Origin: Salinivirgaceae bacterium
Lineage (GTDB): Bacteria; Bacteroidota; Bacteroidia; Bacteroidales; SZUA-534
Reading direction: 5' to 3'
DNA length: 64,000 nucleotides
NCBI GenBank assembly: GCA_017557785.1
Contig: JAFYYA010000084.1
Coordinates: forward strand, 23,223 to 87,222
Each line of letters opens with the position of its first letter. Position 1 is the stretch's first letter. A program made the position numbers and the translations under genes. Positions 54,033 to 60,941 of this stretch are shown here, piece after piece. Under the pieces are notes generated by a model. The model saw only the letters and a program-made list of their open reading frames with translations. It was not told the DNA's origin and did not search any database.

Positions 54033-54914
54033 ATGACACCAAACGCAAAATTACTCTGGCTTGTAAGAAAAATTAAGAATAGAGGTCGAACGCTTAAGGA
54101 AATTCAAGAAGCCTATGAAGAAGATTTTCAAGACAAACTGCCACGCAGAACTTTTTGGAGTTGGAAAGAAAACATTGGGGATGTGTTCGGCATCGACATT
54201 GATTTTGTACGCAAAGGCAGAGAGTGTATCTATTACATTTCAACTGATTTAGATGATTTCCAAAATTGGATTCTCAACTCAATGTCGGTCAACAACGAAT
54301 TGTTAGAGAACAAATCGATACGTAACCGAATTATGCTCGAAAATGTTCCGTCGAGTCAAAAGTATCTCTCATTGATACTCAAGGCGATGCGCGAAAGCAA
54401 GGTGCTTGAAGTCGTGCACAAAAGTTTTTGGAACAATGGGGAGGAAAAGACCTTTCATCTGGAGCCATATTGCGTCAAGATGTTCAGGCAGCGGTGGTAT
54501 GTGGTCGGCAAAAACGACTACGGAAAGCCAGGCGACAACATCCGTATCTACGGTCTCGACCGCATCGGCGGTCTCTCGCTGACCGACCAGCGATTCACCT
54601 ATCCCGACAGTTTCAACCCCGAAAAGTATTTCGATGGCTGCATTGGCGTTTGCTTCGATGGCGAAGTCACCAACGTGACGCTGAAGGTGGATGTTAATCA
54701 GGCCAATTATCTGCGCTCGCTGCCACTGCACCCATCGCAAAAGGAAAAAGAGCAGCACGACGGCTACAGCATCTTTACCCTGCGTGTCCGCCCGTCATTC
54801 GATTTTGTACAGGAACTGCTTCACAACCGCGACACCATCGAGGTGCTCGAACCGAAGGCACTTCGTGATGAACTGGCCCAAATTGCCAAAAACATTTGGG
54901 AGAAGAACCGTTGA
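54033..54914 (+). CDS. WYL-domain transcriptional regulator (paralogue A)
   Basis: This 293-residue regulator has an N-terminal winged-helix-like part (about 1-65; LKEIQEAYEEDFQDKLPRRTFWSW includes the recognition helix), a helical linker, and a WYL domain (about 115-290) with FHLEPYCVKMFRQRWYVVG, the sensor core, followed by the C-terminal extension (LRSLPLHPSQ). WYL proteins bind nucleic-acid-like ligands and often control defence islands. It lies directly after the FtsZ-like gene and probably shares its palindromic promoter, so it is a candidate for the protein that binds the palindrome. A close paralogue is at 59881-60774. Confidence 0.88.
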   Translation: MTPNAKLLWLVRKIKNRGRTLKEIQEAYEEDFQDKLPRRTFWSWKENIGDVFGIDIDFVRKGRECIYYISTDLDDFQNWILNSMSVNNELLENKSIRNRIMLENVPSSQKYLSLILKAMRESKVLEVVHKSFWNNGEEKTFHLEPYCVKMFRQRWYVVGKNDYGKPGDNIRIYGLDRIGGLSLTDQRFTYPDSFNPEKYFDGCIGVCFDGEVTNVTLKVDVNQANYLRSLPLHPSQKEKEQHDGYSIFTLRVRPSFDFVQELLHNRDTIEVLEPKALRDELAQIAKNIWEKNR

Positions 54915-54923
54915 GCAGAAGTT

Positions 54924-54952
54924 GTAAGTTGAAAGTTAGTAAGTTATAAGTT
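54924..54952 (+). repeat. Word repeat AAGTTGAAAGTTA, inverted partner at 59841
   Basis: The 29-nt segment reads as the reverse complement of 59841-59868 with few differences (AGTTGAAAGTTAxTAAGTTATAAG). Each copy lies at the edge of a WYL gene: after paralogue A and before paralogue B. It could be a recombination scar or a dispersed intergenic word. Confidence 0.5.
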
Positions 54953-55129
54953 TTCTAAAGCAACCGTAGGGACTCTCTCGCAGTATGCTGGTTCATAAAA
55001 TGTGTGTTTTTGTCCTAAAAAGTGTCAAGAAAATGTGTGAATTTGCTTTCAAAAATGTCAAGAAAATGTGAGGTGGTACTGATTATCAATTTATTGCGCG
55101 ATTGTTTGGCGTATTCATAAAATGTGATA

Positions 55130-55213
55130 TTATTTGTTTGGATTTTTGCTAAAATTCCATAATTATTTATTTAGATTTTTACCAAAATGGCCCGATTATT
55201 TGTTTGGATTTTT
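55130..55213 (+). repeat. Three 18-bp direct repeats at an exact 33-bp period
   Basis: The unit TTATTTGTTTGGATTTTT starts at 55130, 55163 (two base changes) and 55196, separated by unrelated 15-nt spacers. The period of 33 bp is about three helical turns. The last copy contains the -33 box of the downstream ATPase gene. The remaining part of 54953-55129 is A+T-rich with a twice-repeated GTGTxAAGAAAATGTG-like word and holds no gene. Confidence 0.8.
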
Positions 55214-55233
55214 ATGAATATTCATTACTTTTG
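55203..55233 (+). promoter_or_regulatory. Promoter of the first AAA/DUF4143 ATPase
   Basis: TTTG at 55203-55206, a 19-nt spacer and TACTTTTG at 55226-55233 match the Bacteroidota consensus exactly. The ATG follows 20 nt later. The -33 box lies inside the third 18-bp repeat, so proteins binding the repeats would act on this promoter. Confidence 0.8.
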
Positions 55234-55253
55234 CGTCGTAAAACGCTGCAACA

Positions 55254-56627
55254 ATGTATTATAAGAGAATCATTGACGATTATCTTGTCGAATGGGCTAC
55301 ACAACCATTGCACAAGCCACTGCTTTTGCGTGGGGCGCGGCAAGTTGGAAAATCGACTGCTGTCCGACATTTGGGTGAGCGGTTTGGCAACTTTGTTGAG
55401 GTGAATTTCGAAAAGCAACCAGTCTTTAAGCAATTGTTTCAGAGCGATATGGACGTACGGCGCATTGTCCCGCAGATGGCGGCAATGGCAGGTAAGCCAA
55501 TCGATGCTGGCAAGACACTTCTTTTTCTCGATAAGATTCAGGCTTGCCCCGAGGCCATAATGGCTTTGCGGTTTTTCAAAGAGGATATGCCTGAATTACA
55601 CGTTGTTGCAGCGGGTTCGCTACTTGAATTCACTCTCAACGACCTGCCAACATTCGGCGTCGGGCGCATTCACTCAATGTTTATGTACCCGATGACTTTC
55701 GACGAGTTTATGGAAGCCAACGGTGAGCAACTGCTCATTGAAGAACGCAATCGGGCAACCGCAGCAAAACCGCCGTCAGAGCCTTTGTATCAGAAACTTA
55801 TCGAGATGTTGCGAGTCTATATTCTTGTCGGAGGAATGCCAGAACCAGTGAGTTGTTGGGTTGAGAAGCACGATTTTCTGGCTTGCCAGCAGGTGCAAGA
55901 CGACATCGTGCTAACCTACGAGGACGATTTCCCGAAATACAAAAAGAAAGTCGATGCAGACCTGTTGCGGCAGGTTCTGCGGAGTGTGGCTGTGCAGGCA
56001 GGACAAAAATTCGTCTATTCGCAGGTCGGCGACTACAAGGGAACAGATGTCAAAAAGGCTTTGGAACTGCTGCACCGCGCGGGTCTTATCGCCCCCGTTA
56101 CTCATACTAACGCCAGCGGACTGCCGTTGGGAAGCGGAGCCGACAATCACTACCGAAAGATGCTTCCGCTCGACACTGGGCTGATGCTTCGGCAGTTGAA
56201 TATGGCCTTTGGCAATGCCGCCGAACTAAACACGCAAATCCTTACCTGCAGTGCAACCGATTTGGTCAATAAAGGGGCTGTGGCCGAAGTTCTTGCAGGA
56301 TTGGAAATGCTTCGGTATCAGACACCTAACATTCGCCACGAAATGTTTTACTGGCTTCGGCAAACCAAAAACTCTTTGGCAGAAGTCGATTATCTAACAA
56401 TTTATGAATCAAACATTTTACCCGTTGAGGTAAAGGCTGGAACGCAAGGTGGGATGAAAAGCCTGTGGGCATATATGCGAGAGAAACAACTTTCAAAAGC
56501 CGTCAGATGTTCACTTGAAAACTTTGGTGCGCTCGATTACACCGATAAGGACGACGGCAACGCAGTGCGCCACATCGTTATTTGCCCGTTATTTGCTGTT
56601 TCCCAAATGTATAAGATTATGGTTTAG
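55254..56627 (+). CDS. AAA_14/DUF4143 ATPase with altered Walker B
   Basis: This 457-residue protein belongs to the ATPases with an N-terminal AAA_14 domain and a C-terminal DUF4143 domain, common in accessory regions of Bacteroidota; the family's biological role is unknown. Walker A is GARQVGKST (residues 27-35). The family's LFxDEIQ Walker B reads FLDKIQA here: Asp93 is kept but the catalytic Glu is Lys94. The DUF4143 part (about 230-420) has the nuclease-like SLAEVDYLTIY and LPVEVKAGT strands (E...D...E-x-K), which resemble a PD-(D/E)XK core. A metallophosphoesterase gene follows after 35 nt. The Glu-to-Lys change may leave ATP binding but not hydrolysis. Confidence 0.85.
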   Translation: MYYKRIIDDYLVEWATQPLHKPLLLRGARQVGKSTAVRHLGERFGNFVEVNFEKQPVFKQLFQSDMDVRRIVPQMAAMAGKPIDAGKTLLFLDKIQACPEAIMALRFFKEDMPELHVVAAGSLLEFTLNDLPTFGVGRIHSMFMYPMTFDEFMEANGEQLLIEERNRATAAKPPSEPLYQKLIEMLRVYILVGGMPEPVSCWVEKHDFLACQQVQDDIVLTYEDDFPKYKKKVDADLLRQVLRSVAVQAGQKFVYSQVGDYKGTDVKKALELLHRAGLIAPVTHTNASGLPLGSGADNHYRKMLPLDTGLMLRQLNMAFGNAAELNTQILTCSATDLVNKGAVAEVLAGLEMLRYQTPNIRHEMFYWLRQTKNSLAEVDYLTIYESNILPVEVKAGTQGGMKSLWAYMREKQLSKAVRCSLENFGALDYTDKDDGNAVRHIVICPLFAVSQMYKIMV

Positions 56628-56662
56628 ACCGATACACCATTCTGCTAACGAAAAAAATAGAA

Positions 56663-57265
56663 ATGAAAATCCTTCACTTTTCCGACACGCACACTCTTCA
56701 CCACCAGTTGGGCAATCTGCCTGCGGCCGATGTCGTGGTTCATAGTGGCGATATCTCTCACCGTGGAACGGAAGATGAGTGTCTCGATTTTCTCAATTGG
56801 TTTATCGGGTTGCCGTACAAGCACAAGATTTTCGTCTGCGGCAATCACGATTTTTGTCTCTACGAGGCTGACGGCATTGAGGATTTGCCCGCCAACGTTC
56901 ATTTCTTGCAAGACCGCGGCGTGACCATTGATGGTGTGAAGTTCTATGGCACGGGTTATCTGCATTATCAGAAACCGATTCCGACGGACACTCAAATTCT
57001 TGTTACGCACGAGCCGCCACTTGGCATTCTCGACCGCGAAATGGCTTGTGGCATTGGCGATTATGGCAGCCAGGAAATACTGCAACAGGTGTTTGAGCTG
57101 CCCGCTCTGCGGCTGCACTTGTTCGGTCATTCGCACAATGGTTATGGCCTTTACCAGAAAAATGGGATTGTCTTCAGCAACGCTGCACTTTTAACCAGCG
57201 GCGGAGTGGAGATTGCCCGTGAGCCGCGATTGATAGAGTTCGATGGTTCTGTCAAAATCTTATAA
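56663..57265 (+). CDS. Calcineurin-like metallophosphoesterase
   Basis: This compact (200 aa) member of the metallophosphatase superfamily has all five metal-site motifs in order: FSDTH (residues 6-10), HSGDIS (near 29), GNHD (near 60), THEPP (near 117) and GHSH (near 153). That implies a working two-metal centre. The substrate is unknown; short members of this family include phosphodiesterases acting on small cyclic or bis-phosphate compounds. It follows the ATPase gene by 35 nt and is probably in the same transcript. Confidence 0.88.
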   Translation: MKILHFSDTHTLHHQLGNLPAADVVVHSGDISHRGTEDECLDFLNWFIGLPYKHKIFVCGNHDFCLYEADGIEDLPANVHFLQDRGVTIDGVKFYGTGYLHYQKPIPTDTQILVTHEPPLGILDREMACGIGDYGSQEILQQVFELPALRLHLFGHSHNGYGLYQKNGIVFSNAALLTSGGVEIAREPRLIEFDGSVKIL

Positions 57266-57365
57266 AAGATTGATTTGTAAGATTAAACCATTTTTCCTGC
57301 TGATTTTTGCCAATAGGTAATACCCGAATTCACCACTCTGCGAAATTTTCAAAAATTTTTCTATT

Positions 57366-57403
57366 GTGTGCACGGATATCGCACACCCACCACCACATTT
57401 TTG
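57366..57403 (+). promoter_or_regulatory. Palindrome-centred promoter, copy 3 (73-aa gene)
   Basis: Arms GTGTGC (57366-57371) and GCACAC (57381-57386) flank the centre ACGGATATC. Nine nt later lies CATTTTTG (57396-57403), one base off TAnnTTTG. The A/T tract TTTTCAAAAATTTTT precedes it, as before copies 1 and 2. The gene starts 23 nt after the -7 box. Confidence 0.65.
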
Positions 57404-57426
57404 CATTGTTTTAAAAGCATAGAACA

Positions 57427-57648
57427 ATGAATGCACAAAACCTATTATCCGAAATCCGCCACCACAGCCTTGCGCAGCAGGAGCAAATGCTGTGGGTAGT
57501 GCTCGAAGCGCTTGACGATGAACTCAAATGCGGCGACCGCCCTGCGCAGGCTATCAAGGAGGAAATCAACATTTTGCTTGCCGCTTTGCGCGATGTGTTG
57601 AATCGAAAAGGCAGACGTATCAGTGTTGTTGAAATGAAAATTGTGTAG
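57427..57648 (+). CDS. Small helical protein of unknown function
   Basis: This 73-residue protein of unrecognised family is predicted to be mainly alpha-helical, with one long amphipathic stretch (LAQQEQMLWVVLEALDDEL), a short loop (KCGDRPAQ) and a second helix (INILLAALRDVLNR). There is no signal or TM segment. It is taken as real because it has its own copy of the palindromic promoter with a short leader. Its function may be inferred only by regulon membership, together with the ADP-ribosylglycohydrolase and the FtsZ-like protein. Confidence 0.6.
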   Translation: MNAQNLLSEIRHHSLAQQEQMLWVVLEALDDELKCGDRPAQAIKEEINILLAALRDVLNRKGRRISVVEMKIV

Positions 57649-57675
57649 GGCATAACACTATGCGTAAGGATAATT

Positions 57676-57683
57676 TACATTTG
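57676..57683 (+). promoter_or_regulatory. -7 box TACATTTG for the exonuclease gene
   Basis: A perfect TAnnTTTG 22 nt before the ATG at 57706. No clear -33 box. Confidence 0.45.
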
Positions 57684-57705
57684 TCGAACTACAAAAAAAA
57701 CTACT

Positions 57706-58200
57706 ATGCAAAACTTTGCAGCAATCGATTTTGAAACGGCCAACGGCAAGCACTCTTCGGTTTGCTCGGTGGGAGTGGTTATAGTGCGAGACGGCGAGAT
57801 TGTCGATTCGTTCTACTCGCTCATTCGGCCCGAGCCCAACTATTACGCGTGGTTCTGCCAGCAGGTGCACGGTTTGAGCCACGAAGACACCGACTCGGCG
57901 CCGCTCTTTCCCGACGTTTGGGCGCAGATTGAACCCAAAATCAAAGGCCTGCCGCTTGTGGCGCACAACAAGTCGTTCGACGAGCGCTGCCTGAAAGCCG
58001 TGTTCCAAACCTATCGTATGGATTATCCTGACTATCAGTTCTTTTGCACCTGCATAGCCGCGCGTCGGCATTTTGGCAAGGATTTGCCCGACCACCAGTT
58101 GCACACCGTGTCGGCCGCCTGCGGCTACATTCTCGAAAACCACCACCACGCCCTTGCCGACGCCGAAGCTTGCGCGGCGATTGCGAAGGTGATTTTGTGA
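57706..58200 (+). CDS. DEDD-family 3'-5' exonuclease
   Basis: This 164-residue stand-alone exonuclease domain is of the DnaQ/epsilon type. Exo I is AIDFETANG (near residue 6), Exo II is VAHNKSFDERCL (near 85) and Exo III is HHALADAEACA (near 147), giving the D-E-D-D metal ligands and the general-base His of the DEDDh group. Such small proteins trim DNA or RNA 3' ends. In islands they may serve repair or defence. It is more G+C-rich than the A+T-rich genes at 52-53 kb. Confidence 0.9.
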   Translation: MQNFAAIDFETANGKHSSVCSVGVVIVRDGEIVDSFYSLIRPEPNYYAWFCQQVHGLSHEDTDSAPLFPDVWAQIEPKIKGLPLVAHNKSFDERCLKAVFQTYRMDYPDYQFFCTCIAARRHFGKDLPDHQLHTVSAACGYILENHHHALADAEACAAIAKVIL

Positions 58201-58240
58201 GATGGATTTTGGTGTTGGGGGTTGGGCAACCGAAAATGCT

Positions 58241-58301
58241 TGAAAATTCGCAGTACCACTTCATATTTTCATTGAAAATTCGCAGTAGAGTTGCGGATTT
58301 T
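58241..58301 (+). repeat. 61-bp direct repeat, left copy
   Basis: It is nearly identical (one mismatch seen) to 59472-59532; the copies flank the second AAA/DUF4143 gene 1,231 bp apart. Inside the unit the word TGAAAATTCGCAGTA occurs twice, 32 bp apart (58241 and 58273). The unit ends just before the -7 box of the ATPase gene, so it covers the upstream promoter region. Confidence 0.85.
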
Positions 58302-58303
58302 TA

Positions 58304-58311
58304 TATATTTG
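58304..58311 (+). promoter_or_regulatory. -7 box TATATTTG for the second ATPase
   Basis: A perfect TAnnTTTG directly after the left 61-bp repeat and 17 nt before the ATG at 58329. The -33 position falls in TTCGCAGTA of the repeat rather than a TTTG. Confidence 0.5.
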
Positions 58312-58328
58312 CAGAAAATTAATAGGCT

Positions 58329-59462
58329 ATGAACGAGCGTGTTTTGCAAATTATCGACGATGAAAGCGTGTTTCTGTTCGGTGCGCGCCAAACAGGGAAG
58401 ACAACAATGCTTATGAACCGTTTTCCCGATGCCAAATATTTCGACCTGCTTCAAACCGACGTATTGAACCGCTTCCGTCAGCGGCCAGCATTGTTGCGCG
58501 AGACGCTAAAAACCGCCGCCGAAGACCAGTTGGTAATCATTGACGAGATTCAGCAAGTGCCAGAACTTCTGAATGAGATTCATTGGCTGATAACGAACCA
58601 AAATCTGCGGTTCATACTGTGTGGTTCGAGCGCGCGAAAACTTAAACGTCAGGGTGTTAACACGTTAGGTGGACGTGCCGTGCCACAGTATCTGTTCCCG
58701 TTTGTGAGTTGCGAGGTCCCTGATTTCGACATAGACCGCGCCGTGAACAACGGTATGATGCCCCGCCACTATCTGAAAGACAATCCTGCCAGTCTGCTGA
58801 AGGCTTACGTAGGCATATATCTGCGTGAGGAGATTCAAGCCGAGTCACTTGTTCGAAACCTTGCTGGCTTTTCGCGATTTCTCGAAATTGCAGCAATGAC
58901 CGACGGCGAAATGGTTAATTATATGAATATCGCGTCAGATTGTGGGGTGAGTGCAAACACGGTGAAAGAGTATTTCCAAATTCTTGCGGACACGCTGGTG
59001 GGCTATATGATTCCAGCCTATACACGCAAAGCCAAACGGAAAGTTGTGCAAGCGCCGCGTTTCTACCTATTCGACGTGGGTGTCACAAATTACTTGCTTG
59101 GTCGCTCACACCTGCAACGTGGCACAGTTGAGTATGGCCACGCGTTTGAACACCTTGTGGTTCAAGATGTTGTTGCGTATTTAAGTTACACCGACAACCC
59201 TAATAAACTATCATACTGGCGGACTTACACACAGATTGAAGTTGATATGATTTTAGGTGACGCCAAAGTTGCCATTGAAATAAAATCGACAGAAGAGGTG
59301 CTGTCCAAACACCTAAAAGGACTGAAAGCCTTTGCCGACGAATATCCCGAATGCCGCTTGATGATTGTGTCGCTCGACCGCTTCAACCGCATTGTCGATG
59401 GCATTGAACACCTGCACGTTAACGACTTCTTCAGGAAACTGTGGGCACACGAAATTATTTGA
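58329..59462 (+). CDS. AAA_14/DUF4143 ATPase (second copy, intact motifs)
   Basis: This 377-residue ATPase is of the same family as the gene at 55254 but only distantly similar and 80 residues shorter. Walker A is GARQTGKTT (residues 18-26) and Walker B IIDEIQQVPE (Asp72, Glu73), both intact. The DUF4143 part again ends with nuclease-like strands: TQIEVDMILGD and KVAIEIKST (E-x-D...E-x-K). The gene lies between two 61-bp direct repeats, one of which forms its promoter region, suggesting that it is a discrete mobile or amplified cassette. The role of the family is unknown. Confidence 0.87.
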   Translation: MNERVLQIIDDESVFLFGARQTGKTTMLMNRFPDAKYFDLLQTDVLNRFRQRPALLRETLKTAAEDQLVIIDEIQQVPELLNEIHWLITNQNLRFILCGSSARKLKRQGVNTLGGRAVPQYLFPFVSCEVPDFDIDRAVNNGMMPRHYLKDNPASLLKAYVGIYLREEIQAESLVRNLAGFSRFLEIAAMTDGEMVNYMNIASDCGVSANTVKEYFQILADTLVGYMIPAYTRKAKRKVVQAPRFYLFDVGVTNYLLGRSHLQRGTVEYGHAFEHLVVQDVVAYLSYTDNPNKLSYWRTYTQIEVDMILGDAKVAIEIKSTEEVLSKHLKGLKAFADEYPECRLMIVSLDRFNRIVDGIEHLHVNDFFRKLWAHEII

Positions 59463-59471
59463 ATAAATTAT

Positions 59472-59532
59472 TGAAATTTCGCAGTACCACTTCATATTTT
59501 CATTGAAAATTCGCAGTAGAGTTGCGGATTTT
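59472..59532 (+). repeat. 61-bp direct repeat, right copy
   Basis: It matches 58241-58301. It begins 9 nt after the stop of the ATPase gene. No TAnnTTTG box follows this copy; instead a remnant coding segment follows, as if a second cassette had lost its promoter and 5' part. Confidence 0.85.
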
Positions 59533-59548
59533 ATGGGTAAAATGCAAC

Positions 59549-59761
59549 GTGACCGAGATAACGTCGGGCGGGTTTATTATGAAGTACCACCTGAAAGCCG
59601 CAAGTAGCGTGCGCAGCGCGTTAGACAAACTTATCCGTCTCGAACTCATTTACAAAAACGACTGCGAACACACTGTGTATGACCGCTTTATGAACGAATG
59701 GCTTAAAAAATCTGAACTTATACGGCAAGGCTGTCGGTGGCTGTTTTTGAAAACGCTTTAA
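59549..59761 (+). pseudogene. Remnant C-terminal part of an AAA ATPase
   Basis: About 70 codons encode a winged-helix tail (LKAASSVRSALDKLIRLELI, then YDRFMNEWL) typical of the C-terminus of stand-alone AAA ATPases in Bacteroidota, in which a similar SSV..AL..L helix and YDRFxxxWL strand end the protein. The ATPase core and any start are missing; just upstream lies the right 61-bp repeat. It is probably a decayed gene left by recombination at the repeats. An ATG at 59579 could still produce a 60-residue peptide. Confidence 0.5.
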
Positions 59762-59840
59762 CTCACATTTAGATGTTGAATTTGCATCAAAATTGAAAGG
59801 AAAATGGTTAATTTAGGCAACAAAAAACTATCAAGACGGG

Positions 59841-59868
59841 AACTTATAACTTATTAACTTTCAACTTT
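59841..59868 (-). repeat. Word repeat, inverted partner of 54924-54952
   Basis: The words AACTTATAACTTATTAACTTTCAACTTT lie immediately before the second WYL gene (12 nt from its ATG). See the partner copy after the first WYL gene. Confidence 0.5.
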
Positions 59869-59880
59869 AAACTCAAAACA

Positions 59881-60774
59881 ATGGCACTTAATCAGTACGC
59901 AAAATATTTCTGGCTTATAAGAACAATTTATGAGGCCAAACGCATAACACTCAAAGAGATACAGCAACGCTACTTCGACCGTTTTCAGGACACGCTGCCG
60001 CGCCGCACCTTCTGCGACTGGAAGGATGCAGTTGAAGATATGCTCGACATCAACATTAATTGCGCCACCAAAGGCGGATACGTTTATTACCTTGATAATG
60101 ACATGGATGAGTTTCATCGCTGGCTGCTCGACGCAATGTCGGTGAACGAAACGCTGCTCGACAACAAATCGCTCAGCGACCGTATTCTGCTGGAGGACAT
60201 ACCATCGAGCCAGACATTCCTGGCCACCATACTACAGGCGATGAGGGAAGGCAAAGTGCTGGAAGTCACTCACAAAGGTTTCAGCAGCGACGATGAGAAG
60301 ACTTTCAATCTGAAGCCTTATTGCGTGAAATTGTTCAAGCAGCGCTGGTATGTGGTTGGCAAGAACGATTACGGAAAGGGCGACGATAACATCCGCATCT
60401 ACAGCCTTGACCGTATCATTAGCATCAATCTGACAAATAAAAAATACACTTATCCTAAAGATTTCGACCCGGAAGTCTATTTCCGTGGCAGTTTCGGCGT
60501 CATTCTCGGTTACGATTGCAAGATTGAGAACGTGCGGCTGAAGGTTGACGCCAATCAGGCCAACTATCTGCGCTCACTGCCGCTGCACCCGTCGCAGGAA
60601 GAAGTGGAGCGACACGACGACTACAGCATCTTCACCCTGCGGCTGCGTCCAACGTTCGATTTTCAGCAGGAACTGCTTCGCAATGCTGATGCACTCGAAG
60701 TGCTTGAGCCGCAATGGCTTCGCGACGATATGGCCGATAAGGTTCACCGGATGTGGGCAAGATATAATAAATAG
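59881..60774 (+). CDS. WYL-domain transcriptional regulator (paralogue B)
   Basis: This 297-residue paralogue of the regulator at 54033 is alignable over its whole length with almost no gaps. Shared blocks include LKEIQ, LPRRTF, LDNKS/LENKS, QRWYVVGKNDYGK and NQANYLRSLPLHPSQ. The N-terminal winged helix and WYL domain (about 120-295) are both complete. The divergence is greatest in the N-terminal DNA-binding part and around residues 60-80, so the two may read different sites. It is the last gene of the accessory island. Confidence 0.88.
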   Translation: MALNQYAKYFWLIRTIYEAKRITLKEIQQRYFDRFQDTLPRRTFCDWKDAVEDMLDININCATKGGYVYYLDNDMDEFHRWLLDAMSVNETLLDNKSLSDRILLEDIPSSQTFLATILQAMREGKVLEVTHKGFSSDDEKTFNLKPYCVKLFKQRWYVVGKNDYGKGDDNIRIYSLDRIISINLTNKKYTYPKDFDPEVYFRGSFGVILGYDCKIENVRLKVDANQANYLRSLPLHPSQEEVERHDDYSIFTLRLRPTFDFQQELLRNADALEVLEPQWLRDDMADKVHRMWARYNK

Positions 60775-60793
60775 AAAATCAAAGAATTGGTAA

Positions 60794-60844
60794 TTTCAAT
60801 CATTCAATCATTCAATCATTCTGTCCTTCAATCCTTCAATCCAT
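60794..60844 (+). repeat. Imperfect tandem word repeat (TTCAATCA)
   Basis: Six or so successive 8-9 nt words of the type TTCAATCA/TTCAATCC lie between the island and the hdr-like operon. Non-coding; it marks the island edge. Confidence 0.6.
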
Positions 60845-60914
60845 CGATTCCACTAAGTATAAATACCACCCCGATTTGGGCATAAAACGGCTATAGCATC
60901 TGCCTACTAACCCC

Positions 60915-60922
60915 TATTTTTG
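60915..60922 (+). promoter_or_regulatory. -7 box TATTTTTG for the hdr-like operon
   Basis: A perfect TAnnTTTG 19 nt before the ATG at 60942. No TTTG was found at the expected -33 distance. Confidence 0.5.
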
Positions 60923-60941
60923 TGGCGTTAAACAGATTCTG

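Noticed and set aside
55130-55213. CRISPR-like array (three 18-bp repeats with 15-nt spacers)
   Set aside because: Units and spacers are too short, there are only three, no cas gene is near, and the last copy contains a promoter -33 box.
51358-57386. The three palindromes as intrinsic terminators
   Set aside because: No T run follows any of them. They share a conserved centre and a fixed distance to a -7 box and lie upstream of genes on the same strand.
58241-59532. Insertion sequence or transposon ends
   Set aside because: The 61-bp repeats are direct, not inverted, and the enclosed gene is an AAA/DUF4143 ATPase, not a transposase. No target-site duplication was identified.
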